Below, one piece after another: positions 48,215 to 59,639 of a DNA stretch of 64,000 nucleotides. Under the pieces are notes generated by a model. The model had not been told where the DNA came from, ran no database searches, and saw only the letters and a list, made by a program, of their open reading frames with translations. The stretch is from Embiotoca jacksoni. Its lineage: Eukaryota > Chordata > Actinopteri > Embiotocidae. The stretch spans positions 5,530,501 to 5,594,500 of the forward strand of contig JAKOON010000011.1 of assembly GCA_022577435.1 (NCBI GenBank), written 5' to 3'. Each line of letters opens with the position of its first letter. The stretch's first letter is position 1. The position numbers and the translations under genes were made by a program.

Positions 48215-49835
48215 TTTCAAGGAGGATCAAGTTTTTGCTTGTTCAAATATACTGAAAAAGTTGATCATTTCTATGCAATTGTTTTTTTTTCACCTTATCG
48301 TTACACAAGCTTAATGCGTTTATTGCTTACAAAGTATATTCAGTATTTTATTTTGCTTGCAGTATCTGAGGATAAACAGCAGAAAACAAGTCCATAATGT
48401 ATCTGGCTCTAAATTACAGTTGAACTCCAGGTTTTGTTTTGGGGTTTGTCTTACATCATGTTCATTGGACCATGCCACACTCACATTTGCCTCATTAGAA
48501 TAAAGTAATTTAGCTGCCTCCCAGACAGCTTTCACAGCTTACATGCACCTTATCATCCAAACACGCCTTCCTGTTGTTTACCTCATCATTTGGCATTTTC
48601 CAGAGTGCGCCTGTGGGACAAAAAAAAAATAAAAAAAAATCTACTTATTTTCTGTTAAATCTGTATCTGACTGACTGACTGACTGATTGGATTTCCAGCT
48701 TGGAGTCATTCACACAGATGCTTTACATGTCCGGTGGCTGACAAAACACAGTGGCACAGTGGGAATGAGGCAGGAAAAGGCTTTAACCAGTCATATCTAT
48801 TGATTAGGGATTGTTCCAAACAACGCATGTTTTTGTCGGTCGGTGTTGATGTTCGTGTGAGTAATTCTGCACTCGCTCAGGTTTTCAACTATTTTTTGTG
48901 GAAATGACTTTATGTAATGATGAGAAATTGAGGAAGAAAATGATTTTGCTTCCCTTGATTCAAAGGTGCAGTTACTCTCCAGTGAAAAGTGTGAGGAGTA
49001 AATCTTGGCATTGCACAGTTTTTGGCTGCTAAAAGAATATATGAAGAATATAAAGTGAAGTTTTGGTGTCTACAAAATACATACTTACTGAGGCCGATGG
49101 GTATAAGTGGTTTTGCTCATGTTTTCTAAAAATCCATGCCATCTCTTTGTTGTCTGTTTCATTTGCTTTTACATATTCATGCAAGTACTGCAGTAAAACA
49201 CTGCCATTATCCTCAGTACAGCATACAGTATGTCTCAAACCTGTGATTTTACCCATGAATTAAATATTTTTTGGTCTGAGTCCACAGTCTCAGATAGCTG
49301 TGTTGGTTTTAGCTGATAGGGTTGTGCTTATTGTCAATGACAATCTGTCTGGATAAACATTCTCTCATTATGGACAGAAAACGCAAAGTTACTGTGTGCT
49401 GGTCACGTTCAGCAGGAGAAACTGCTCATACAGAGCTCATTTACACAGTGACACTGCTGGCAGAGCATATGGAGGCATCAGTAACAAATACACTTATGCA
49501 TATGTCATAACATCTGTCAGATCAGACCCCCTCTCACCAGCAGAGACACTAACAAAACCATCTGGGATTAAAATATTTTTTAAATCAAAAGAAAACGGTT
49601 AGTGTTTAACTTTCTCAATGTGTCGCTTTATTTTTAAAATCTTTTTTTTGCATGGTATTCTTGAAAGCAAACTTCACAAATCCCTTTTTGATTTTCTAAC
49701 ATAACTTCCCACTAAAATTGTTATGACAAAATACATAACATAGTATTTAGTTTTCCTATTTTTTTATATATATTTATATAAACAAGGCTGGGGTAGCCAC
49801 TGGAACTACCCTGGTGCCCTCTAACTCCAGACTGA
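48215..49835. other. Non-coding stretch, no gene seen
   Basis: AT-rich DNA. (CTGA)n at 48667-48686 and A-runs near 48620 are the only patterns recognised. Confidence 0.5.
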
Positions 49836-49837
49836 AA

Positions 49838-50032
49838 GACTGTCTTGTATGTCGTTTATTCTGCCCTGCGGTAGCTCCAACCCTTCAGTCCTGATCATCT
49901 TCCCTCTCTTTGCCACCATCCGTCAACACTTATCCAGTCTGAATTACATCCCGATGTCCTCACTGTATATCCACTGTGAGGTGGATCAGTGAGGTCACTC
50001 CCAGCATACAGCTTGATGCCATCCATATATAG
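49838..50032 (-). pseudogene. LINE reverse-transcriptase fragment (YMDD-box region)
   Basis: On the minus strand the sequence begins YMDGIKLYAGSDL, a degraded form of the YMDD-IKLYA reverse-transcriptase motif. After a frameshift it continues GM-FRLDKC-RMVAKRGKMI and RTEGLELPQGRINDIQDSL. I recognise this as the region just after the catalytic box in a restriction-like-endonuclease LINE of fish (R2/NeSL or Rex6/R4-like group). Asp-to-Gly at the second acid of the box would abolish catalysis. Two stops and one frameshift are present. The fragment is cut off sharply at 50035, where the dispersed repeat copy C begins, so that repeat probably inserted into it or the two were joined by a deletion. 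Confidence 0.75.
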
Positions 50033-50034
50033 GA

Positions 50035-50520
50035 GCATAGACTATATAAAAAAGTGGATGTTGCTTCCTTGTCAGAAAAATAAGGCCAATGCCTTAAACT
50101 GAAAACGCCTGAGGGTGACTCCAAAAAGGTTCTGGCTCAATAGACTCCCATTCGATTTCTCATCATTGTTGTTCTGGTGTCATTTACTAAAGTCACTTCT
50201 TTTTTTCTTTTTTTTTTTTTTTAGCTTATTTGCAGTCCATCTGAAACATAATACCATCCTTATTTCAATATTTGGCCTCAATAAGCGGCCTTTTTTTCGG
50301 GTGTATCTGTTTGACTGACAGGTCTTTAGCGCAATCAGTTGTCCACTATAAGTCAGAATCAGAAAGAGTCAGATCCACCGCTTGCTCCTCGCCAGCTCGT
50401 CCAAATATGGTCACTTCTGGTTCAATAACGACATCCCAAATCCAAACTCAAGACTTCACAATGACAGTTCACAAATCAATTGGTGACGTCAATGTTGGTT
50501 GCCGCTTGTACAGGAGGCAG
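50035..50520 (+). repeat. Unclassified dispersed repeat, copy C
   Basis: Begins CATAGACTATATAAAAAAGT and shares ordered blocks with copy B: AAAAATAAGGCCAATGCC, GACTCCAAAAAGGTTCTGG, CAGTCCATCTGAAACATAAT, TTTGACTGACAGGTCTTTAG, AGAGTCAGATCCACCGCTTG, CGTCCAAATATGGTCACTTC and ACTCAAGACTTCACAATGAC. A T-run at about 50209-50222 interrupts the middle. Confidence 0.75.
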
Positions 50521-50524
50521 CCCG

Positions 50525-51995
50525 GTATTACACCAAAGCATGTAAATACCCTGTCAGTCTACTAGAGGACACTGTGTCAGTGTCGCATTTTGACACATGC
50601 ATGAAATGTACACGCACATATGACTAGGGTTAAAGACAGAGGTCATGTGACAAAGTACAACGGATTGGATGAAGACACAAGACCAGCGTTCGAGTGTTTT
50701 AGAAACTAAAACTCAAAGCAGGTTTATTTTAAGTAACATAAGTAAGTTACTTACATATAAAGTTATATTTAACTTGTATGATATACAAAAATGTTACTTA
50801 TATAAATGTAATTATAAGTGTTAGTAAAACAATGACTTTTTCCTAACACTAATCAAGAAGTTTTGGTGCCTAAACCTAAGACACCTTATTTTTCACACAA
50901 GGGCAATGACAAATGTGACATTGATATGGTATCCTCTAGTGAACTGATGGGTTTGTTACACGCTTGAGCATATTATTGGTCTGTCTGACGGTCACTCTGT
51001 ATTCATATCCTCTCTTTGCGATGATCTGGTTGCAAAGCTCCTTTAAATATGTGAGAACTTCATTAATAAGAAACGGCAGGAGTTCATAATGATGCTGTAA
51101 TCTTTATCAAATATGAAAGAGGTGCACCACTTTCTTAGCCTCCATGTTTGAGCAATAATGATCAGCCATCTGTTCTCCTCCTGAAATACAGAAATGCTGC
51201 AGCCAGTGTCAGCATCAAGCTTCAGCCGCCTTAAAATCTCCCGTGTCATTCCCTTCACAGATCCCTTCCTTTGGCAGCACAACGGAGGGATTGACACCTA
51301 CATATCTCTAGGCTATGGTCCAGCCCTATACCCATATACCCCCTACTATAATCTGCCAAACCCATCAGCCATTTTTCTGACACTTCTTTTCAGATACGTT
51401 CGACCCTTCTCAATACTGACCTGCCAGCGGCATACTGACCTTCCTCTTTTTGTGAAAAGAACTCTGGCTCTGACATTTTTTTTATAAAGAAAAATCTTAT
51501 TTTTGAGAATTATCTCACTGTATGCTCAGTTATCCCTCTCTGCATTCACATCATCATTATACTGTCAAATCTGATGATTTCCTGTTAAGAATAAATACTG
51601 GATAAAGGTACAACTTTAAAAAACTTCAATCAACCAATCAATATTTTAATCTTTATTTCCAGAGCTCACTTCTAGAAACATCCAAATTATCCAAATTGGG
51701 CATGACAAGAGTAATTCATTGACATTAAAGATAAACTAAAGCACAGAAGTAATACATTATTTTGTAACTTCTACTTGCATTTAACATGAGCAGTAGGCTG
51801 AGACTATTTACTTTCCCGGCTCACATCCCAAATCTCCAGCACAACCTCTCTGTCAGGACAGGCAATCCATCATCTTCCACAGGCAAAATAATCTCTGGGG
51901 TTCACCATGGCTGATAGGCTCCATCCTAATTTCCTTCTCTGTGCACCTACTTTGTAAAGTCATTTGTATACATATTGTTTATATATATTTTTTTG
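50525..51995. other. Non-coding stretch, no gene seen
   Basis: The part 50620-50900 contains AAGTAACATAAGTAAGTTAC and CCTAAACCTAAGAC words reminiscent of other fish dispersed repeats. The part 51040-51480 is less AT-rich but has no motif in any frame. Confidence 0.4.
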
Positions 51996-52377
51996 CTGCT
52001 ACACTAGCCTGGTGTCATACCAGACCCAAACTTAATGCAAAATTGATGGGTCTGGCCACGCTCCACAGGGAATCATTTACGATTGTTGCACGCTAATGGG
52101 CGTAGACCTCCAGTTAATTTTGAAACTATTGGAGCAGCCTTTAACCAATCAGCATTGACCACCATATGCACCGAGGCTCTACCACCGCTGCAACCATGTT
52201 TAGAAAAAACAACAACGATTGACGTCAATGTTGTCCCACTGAGCCACTGACACTGGTCGCTGATTGGTCCGCCCTTAGCTGAGCAAACGTTAATGCGAAC
52301 AGAGTTTCCATACTATAATCACAACATAAACTGAAGATGTGAGTGATAGTCTTGACAGAGCCAGGCTACTGCTACAC
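51996..52377. mobile_element. MITE-like non-autonomous DNA transposon with 9-bp TSD
   Basis: The element proper is 52005-52368 (364 bp). It begins TAGCCTGG and ends CCAGGCTA, an 8-bp perfect terminal inverted repeat. It is flanked by an exact 9-bp direct duplication, CTGCTACAC (51996-52004 and 52369-52377). No open reading frame of note. A duplication of 8-9 bp suits Merlin, Mutator-like or (if read as 8 bp) hAT transposases. The perfect duplication suggests a fairly recent insertion compared with the other fossils here. Confidence 0.88.
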
Positions 52378-52379
52378 AT

Positions 52380-55300
52380 CCCATTTAGAACATTTATGAA
52401 CTTTGAAGTGCTGGAATCCTCCAACTTTTACACATCATTTTAGGTAAATGCAAAAACTTTTTTTTTTGGGCAGTTTTCAAGTAACACAAAGCCAGAATCT
52501 GGAATAATAGAGATGTACGCATTGCTTCTACAGTGACTGCTTTTGAAGCGATAGTCAAGAGGGTAGTGTAACCTATCTTGGTACAACTGAGAACAATTTT
52601 AGAATTTAAATCATATTTATTCCATCATTAACTATTTTTCCTTGACAATATAGTATAGTATGATATGAGTCTTAAAAAAGTAAACTTCTAACAGTCTTAC
52701 CTACTGTGAGCTCTGATCTTTCTCGTTGTCCATTAATGAGTACCAATTGTAAAATTGTCATCGTCTTGTGAGTGTGATCAACACTTTAATAGTTTTTGAA
52801 TTTCCCATTTGTGGCAGAAGATTATAGAATCCTTTCCTGACAATATCCATTTTGTATGTAAAGTCTTTCACCAGATCAAGGTCGACCGAAATGCTATCAC
52901 TGAAATGGCTGGAAATAATCAGCAGTGTAGGGGATTATTTTTTTTTTGCTTCTCTTGTGTCAAGAAAAGCTTTTAAATGTTTTCATCGAATGATGTCATT
53001 CTCCTTCTTAAACCCTCATAACAATGTCTAACACACTGTGCAAAGATGAGACGGGCTTGACATAATGTCTCAGTCAGGGATGCCCCAAATGTCCTCTCAC
53101 TACGTTACCAATTCGGTCATCACATTATCATAAGAGTTTCAGTGTCATTGCTGGCATTCTGTCGCTATGAAGCACTCTGCCTCTTTTAATGGACAGTGAC
53201 GGGTTAGCGATTAGCATGAAGCTAACATGAAGATGAGATCAGCATCACAAGGACGGTGGCTGCTGGTCTCTGTCAATATTAGCATTATCTTGTCTCCGTC
53301 AGTGTCATCTGCTGTGTAAATGAAAACGCACATGAGCTGCTGTAATCAGCATCTCGTTGAGATGAGTGAGAGGTATTGATTAAGTATTGCTGATGTTTGC
53401 AGAAGCAATTACCGAACACAGTATGGACCACGACGTGGCATTTTGGATTAGACTGCAGATGCTTTACTTAAATCAAGGAAAAAAAAGTTGTTCAAATGGA
53501 AGATTTATCATGTCAGAAGGTCACCTAAAGGACAGGTAAGACTATATACATCATGGTACAGTCATCTGTTGCTGCAGTCTTTACCTTTCTATTGGATCTG
53601 TGCAGAAAAGTATGAATATTGAAGCCATAAAAATGTTTTCATAGATAAGCACTTCTGCATCATGAATAAAAATTGCATAAATAAAATGCATAAATACAGA
53701 CCAATACAGCTCACTGAAAACTATCACTCAGCGAAATACAAACTATTTTGCACTTTTTGCTAAATACACATTCCGAGGTTTTAAAACAATTTAAGCTTTA
53801 ATTCTGCTTTGGTTCCTTATCATTTGGCCTTTTTTTTTTTTTTTTTTTTTTTTTTAACACTTTTTTCTTTCACTTTTACATTACAAATCCAATATGAAAT
53901 TTCAAGGTGCTACAAACTTGACCATACACATGTAGGTGAATCACAAAAATTACCCCAATAATGTAATATTTCAATTGCAAAATTGATGGCAAGGGCAAGA
54001 AATTCGTCACAGCAAAATGCCCTGGCTGGACTTGATTCTACTTTAATCTTTGACTCCCACTCTGTCACTTGAACATCCCTGCGGTTATTGTTTGGAACTT
54101 CTTTTTTTTATTCCATTACATGTAAGCAAACTGATGAAGTATATTCATTAAAAATCAGACTGCAAGTATTTGGACTTTTATTTTGGTAGTTATTTTATTT
54201 GTTCTTGAGGCACACTATATATATTTAAAATAAATGGGTATTTTAGACAACAATTCAGATTTACTGCAATTATCAAGTTTTGTTGTTTGTTTTATAAGAC
54301 TGTTTGAGTCATTGTTCAGTTTCCAATAATTCAGTTGTAAAGTTTTAATGCTGTGCGTGTATTTGCTCCCTCAGCTCATTGTTTGTTTGTTTTTGTTTTG
54401 TTTTTTTAATTTCACTAAATGTCGGTTTCTCAAACACACAAATGAAACTGGGCAAAGTGGGGAGGAGAGAAAAAGTAGAGGCAGCACAAATTTTAGGGGG
54501 AATGAGACAAAACAAAGAGCGAGTAGAGGAAATAGCACATCAGGACTCAGCCCTCCCCGACCCCCGTCAGCGTGGCACCATGCTGTCCTTTGGGAGGGTC
54601 AACAGAAAACAGCGGTATTGTTCTCCTCTGTCGAATCTGGGTTTTGAAATCTGGGGCAATGGTCCAAAGGGGAACTGACAGAGACGGTCTGTCTGTGAGA
54701 TAAAACAGAGCTTTGGAAGTGAAGGACGGTTACAGTTTAATGTTGATTAGAAAACAGCAACAAAAAAGAAATCTGCCCATTTCACTCACCTCTACTTTCA
54801 ATGCATTTTTCTGTAGGAGTTCTTTTCTGTCTCTGCTGCTAACCAAACTATTTTTCTCTCTGCCCATCTCACCACATTGTATTCACTCTACAATCTTAAC
54901 AAAAATGAGAGGATAGAGCCCATAGATGACTTACTGCAAACTTTAAAGGTTAATCTACAAAACTGGATCCAAAATATCTTGATATGACTTTTTATATGAA
55001 AGTCTAGGTTCACATGTAGAGTGGCAGTACGTACTGTGACTGGATCATTACAACCATGCCATTTTAAAAAGAAAATTGAAAAAAGTCATTGTTTTTGCTG
55101 TAAAGAAGCAAACCTGGAGTCATTTTGGAAACAAATGATGCAAATATTCATTCTCTTTTCTTTTACCTCCACTTTTATCATGACGGACAGTATGCATAAA
55201 AAGCTATTAGTATTTAAGAGTTAGATTTTTCTCCACTAAAAAAAAACTGTAATTATTTATTTATTCATGAAAGGAGCAAATAATGTGAAACACTCCCGAA

Positions 55301-55685
55301 CACCTTTGTCCCTTTAGTAATGTGTAACAAATCTGTAGTCTCTTTTTCAGTAAGTGTTGCATTGTTGAATGAATAAGGGAGCAAAAGTGTGGTTTGGTGA
55401 AAGTGCTGCTGTTTGAATACCTGATGTGAGTGGCTTTTAAAATTTATAATGAAAACATGAAAATAAGCAACTGGAAACTAGATCTCTTGTTTTTAGTGAG
55501 AATGTCCAGCCTTGGCAGAGCAGTGCTGTAAAATTTAAAGTTTCACTGTGGTGGATTGATGGATGATGACAGTATTCTTTGTTCTTCTTTTTCTTTTATC
55601 TCCTTTTTATATTTTATCTTTTATATTTTATCTATATCTCAAAAAAAAAAAAAGACTACTCCCTTTTTACAGTCTCCATACAGTT
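52380..55685. other. Non-coding stretch, no gene seen
   Basis: A 26-bp poly-T lies at 53830-53855. The part 53180-53480 (e.g. CGTTGAGATGAGTGAGAGG) is of higher complexity with few runs and looks like a possible conserved non-coding element. The part 54430-54690 is relatively GC-rich with two overlapping frames, but neither shows a known domain or codon pattern. Confidence 0.4.
53830..53855. repeat. Poly-T tract (26 bp)
   Basis: Uninterrupted T-run. Confidence 0.9.
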
Positions 55686-55687
55686 TA

Positions 55688-56458
55688 CAGTTTTTGTGAA
55701 TCGCTAAAACACTAAACACTCAGTAACCTGAACCCATTTATTTAATCACACACCAGCAAAACCATAAACAATGTTAGACACAATTTGCAGATCTAATCGA
55801 GTCTTTTTCTTTTTCTCACTCATTAAAACACATTTTGCACTGTAATGAACTTGTGATGCATAATAGTGACCACAGGTAGCACAATTTAAACACAATTAAA
55901 GCACAGGTGTCATAGCTTAAACACAATGACTCAAAATTGATGACACTTGTTGCAAATGATGTAATGAAACCAATATAAGCCAGTTCAGCGCTCACAGGTT
56001 GTTGACAGTTGAGGGTTCATGTCAACAATGGACATAAGCTATCGCAGAGACATAGGAAGAGTGAGTGTAAGAGGTTGGGCACGTGGAGGAAGAGGAGGGG
56101 GGCGAGGAAGAGCAAGACAAAAAAACAAAACTACTTCTGATAGAATTTGAGCAGCTGTAACAGATCATGTTCATGGAAAGACAATGAGGGAAGCAGGACA
56201 AAGAGTACAACCCAACGTCAGCAGATTATCTGTGTCCACCACAATCCAGAGATTCAGAAAAAAGAACTTGTAAACTGGCTTGGAAAATGATCTGACAACA
56301 TAGTTTGGTTTTGAACACAGATAAAACTGTTTTGAGGCAAAAGTTCCATTTTGCGAGAGAGATTTTGTGAATGGAGTTTGAAGACTGGGTTTTGTGCTTA
56401 GTTTTGAGAAAAGGGTGGAAGTTTTCAAGAAATGTGTCATAGCGATTATGAAAAACAG
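55688..56458 (+). mobile_element. Internally deleted Tc1/mariner-superfamily element
   Basis: The left end is CAGTTTTTGTGAATCGCTAA after a TA at 55686-55687. The right end, on the minus strand, reads CTGTTTTTCATAATCGCTAT. The shared AATCGCTA word marks terminal inverted repeats. Between them lie AT-rich flanks, the 5' part of a transposase gene (56028-56273), and a 3' untranslated region containing TTTTGAGGCAAAAGTTCCAT. Most of the coding sequence is missing, leaving about 771 bp of an element that should be roughly twice as long. The base pair after the right end is CA instead of TA, so that side of the target duplication has mutated or been lost. Confidence 0.8.
56028..56273 (+). pseudogene. 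Transposase N-terminal remnant (RG-rich type)
   Basis: From ATG 56028 one frame runs to TAA at 56271-56273, about 81 codons, with a single internal TGA after SDRI (CGA decay is likely). It has an Arg-Gly-rich segment (RGWARGGRGGGRGRARQK), followed by AAVTDHV, TMREAGQRVQPNVSRLSVST and TIQRFRKKN. The last part is the helix-turn-helix region of an IS630/Tc1-mariner-type transposase family that is common in fish. The catalytic domain has been deleted. The frame is inferred to be the original one because the motifs stay in register across the stop. Confidence 0.8.
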
Positions 56459-56739
56459 CAATTTGAGTTGGTTTATATCAATATTGAAAGAACAGAACAG
56501 AGAGAGCTGTAGCTCTTTAAAAAAAAGAGGGCCCTAATCACAAGGCTTCAAAGGTAATTGAACTCTTGGCTGCTGAGTATTTCTTGGGCATGTGTGTGGT
56601 CAATTTGTGCTCACATGTGGCTGAGAGATGATTGAGAGCTGGGAGCTGCCATTTAGATTGAGGTGACGTGTCTGTCAATGTGAGATGTATAGAGGGGGAC
56701 CTCCTCCTCTGTCCAACATAGTGGTGCTGTAAAGAATTG

Positions 56740-57260
56740 GCCATGCATGGGTGCTAGTGGAACTGACAAACAGGCATTTATTGATGATTTCACTGCTTAT
56801 GGTAGCAACAGGATGATTGGAGAATTACACAGGATCATTCAGCCAAGTGAATCAAAACTACAGCAGGACGTCGGTTCTAATCAGAAACTGAAGTTTTCAG
56901 GTTGAAGACGTAGGATATCCTACACTGTTTGAGTCTATCACCTCCATGTCCATATCAGTGTGACTGAACATCCATCCACCTTCCTAAAAGACCAGACTAA
57001 AAGCAGACGGTTCACAACAAGCAAGAGCTGAAGGCAGCAGTAAAGACCTGAAAGAGCATCAACAGGGAAGATACAAAGCTTGCTATGTTCAGATTGACCA
57101 CTTGTTTACATTTGGATTGGTCACTTCTACAATACTTCAGGCCATCATTGACTGCAAAGGACAAACTATTAAGTACAGTTGTTTTTATTGACTTCATTTG
57201 TATAATCTGTCCAGTTACTTCCGACCATCTAAGCTGTGGTCTCACTGTGCTATAGGTGCT
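56740..57260 (+). pseudogene. Third Tc1-like lineage: transposase C-terminal remnant
   Basis: A plus-strand frame at about 56750-56880 reads GASGTDKQAFIDDFTAYGSN and RMIGELHRIIQPSESKLQQD, resembling the mid-catalytic part of Tc1-type transposases (IDD-TA...RM...VYR.I...IQP.ASKL). After a gap that has lost the DNDPKH and PDLNPIE blocks, 57000-57180 carries words of the protein's tail. These include an AACAAGCAAGAGCTGAAGGC DNA block and LQAIIDCKGQTIKY just before the end, which matches the usual C-terminus (CKG...KY). The wording differs from both other Tc1 copies in this window. No ends were identified; it lies immediately downstream of the element at 55688-56458. Confidence 0.72.
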
Positions 57261-57264
57261 ATAT

Positions 57265-59145
57265 CTTCCACACAGTTATTTTTATACCAATGTAAACATA
57301 CTCAAACTAAATCTTCTCCCCTCTGGAGGTTCTGCATGAGCATGAAGAGGCCACCTCGTAAAACTATGATTAAAATGGGTGTATGAGTGTTGTGATTAAT
57401 TTCTGCTTCATCAAATTTGGTGGAGTTCCATCTGAGAGTCTTAGAACAGGTTCAATAACATCAGTGTTTACCAATTTGTTGTTGTGAGGCTGTTATTTAC
57501 TCCCTTATTTACGGTTTTAATTAGGCAGAAGTAAAACTGCCAATTTTTTTGAGGAGTTTTTTCAAATCTCATTCTTGCCTGGTGATTAGTATAAGAAGCA
57601 TTATTGTATTTCAAAACTCCCCAAAGTGTCTCTTATCTATAAAACCCAAAGTTCATTCTGGCCTGTTATTGACATTTGGGATGTTTCTTCATGTGGTTTT
57701 GTTTTTAAGGTGGACTAACATAGTTATTATGTTGATATTAACGTAGTACCTTTTCAACATTGTACCCATTCAAACGCAATAGGCTTAAGCAGAACGCCTG
57801 AAAAGTCTAACTACTTACAGTCTGGACTGCGAGCCTGATTTTTGCTGAGTGCCCTTCATCAGTCAGTGCATACCTATACATAATTATGGGTTTTTTGGCA
57901 AGCAAGAGAAGTTTTGTTTAGCTTTCTGACACCAAATGCATCGCTTAACTACATCAGTCCATTTGAGCGTGTGTGTATGTGTGTGCGTGTGAGTCTGCAA
58001 TAAATACAAATGAGCTTTAACAACTTAGAAATAAACTCCTCCAAACAAAAGGGGTACTCCATAAAACAAGACATCAAGGAGGCAAAAAGTCGCTTTAAGA
58101 GTCATGGTGATGGTTTTTGAAGCTGTGACAGCAGACAGATGAAGGGATTAAATGATTAAAACTAGGCATTTGTTTGCCCTAGCTCAACTCAAGAGTTCCA
58201 CACAAACCCTGGCAATACAAAAAGTTTTGTGTTAGTCAGACTCCAAAGGCAGATTATTGTGTTGTTTCCCAGTTGCACAGGCACTGCTGTAAAACAGCTC
58301 ACCTTAACACAAATGTCATTTTATTTGTATCTCAGTGAAGTTTTCTCACAATTTATACCACTTGACAGACGCCTTGTAAAGAAATAGTCATTTAAACAAC
58401 AAAAGGTGACAATGTTATGGGCAACATTTTTACCTTTTCTTTTCTTTCCAGTGACTTTAAAACATAATAACATCAGATAAACAGAACATAAAGACATGAA
58501 GGCAGTAAGACAGACAGTGAGTAATGTGGTTACGCTGGAGGAGTAAGAGGAGAATGGCAGATTGTGCTGCCGCAGTTGTGTATGAATTCATGAATTTTCT
58601 TTGCAAAAATTAACAACAAACACGCATGACAGCCAGTCTGACAAGACCTAAGAACAAAAAAATATCATCAAGAAAGATCATATGGTGCAACTTCAAGAAA
58701 ATGTCAGTTTTAACAGTGCTTGTTAGGCATCTGAATGCTTGTGAGGAGCTGTGTAAATTTGTGTAATGCATCTTTCCCCTATTTAAGGTTGTTAAAATTG
58801 TAGTATTTGTCACTGACTGACGGTATTATCTTGTTTCAAATCTTCATGAAATCGACATGTTAATTATACTGAGAGAAATAGTACATACTTTTTATGAGGT
58901 GTCATCTTCTTCTACTTTGATAACTGATTCATATTTTTGCATTTCAGCCCCACTTCCTCTGTCAGGAAAACACTGTTTTTCTTGGATTTAGACTGAAGTC
59001 GTCTTATGAATGTGTCATTGAAACAAAGCATGACATTGTTTTACCAACATTTAGCCTGAAATCTTTGGAAAATGTAGGACCTGCTTTTGATTTATAATTT
59101 TATTTTTAGCTTTCGTCTCGTTTGTTTGAACAATAATCAGCATAG
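57265..59145. other. Non-coding stretch, no gene seen
   Basis: The first 200 bp may still be the 3' tail of the Tc1 remnant. The rest is AT-rich without recognisable patterns apart from a short TG run near 57970. Confidence 0.45.
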
Positions 59146-59146
59146 G

Positions 59147-59191
59147 TTTGTATTGGCCGACCCACCGACAGGATGGGTCGGCCAATACAAA
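59147..59191. repeat. Inverted repeat, 18-bp perfect arms, 9-nt loop
   Basis: Arms TTTGTATTGGCCGACCCA (59147-59164) and its exact complement (59174-59191) around CCGACAGGA. The arms are much more GC-rich than the surrounding DNA. Confidence 0.95.
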
Positions 59192-59376
59192 TACAGGACG
59201 GTAATGCATTTTTCTTACACTTTAGGACAATTTAAATAGTTGTTTTTGTTTTGAAGTCATTCAAATAATAATGTGTTTTTAACTTTGTAAAAGTAAGAGT
59301 ACAGTATTCATTCATGTAAATCCTGTGTACATGCAAGGATCTTGTGTGTGTGATCTCTTTGTGTGTGTGAGATCTC

Positions 59377-59421
59377 TTGGTGTGTGTGTGTGCGTGTGTG
59401 TGTGTGCGTGTGCGTGTGCGC

Positions 59422-59490
<69 letters not shown>

Positions 59491-59522
59491 TGTGTGTGTG
59501 CGCGCGCGCGCACGTGTGCGTG
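59377..59522. repeat. (TG)n/(TGCG)n compound microsatellite
   Basis: About 145 bp of alternating purine-pyrimidine sequence: TG with TGCG interruptions, a pure (TGCG) tetramer block at about 59448-59490, then (CG)n and CACGTG. The open frames here on both strands are only repeat translations (Cys-Val and Thr-His runs). Confidence 0.97.
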
Positions 59523-59639
59523 CCTGTGCCTATGCTCAGGTTTCATCTGTTCAAGTGCCCTGATACTGGAGGGAGAACTGAACCATGGAGGAATTCAGTT
59601 GTCAGGTGTAAGGGTCAGCAAAGTCTGCAGGGCCACTTT

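Noticed and set aside
54348..54678. Two overlapping plus-strand frames of about 99 codons in GC-richer DNA
   Set aside because: Neither frame shows a domain, splice-site framing or consistent codon pattern. Two overlapping frames of equal length suggest chance.
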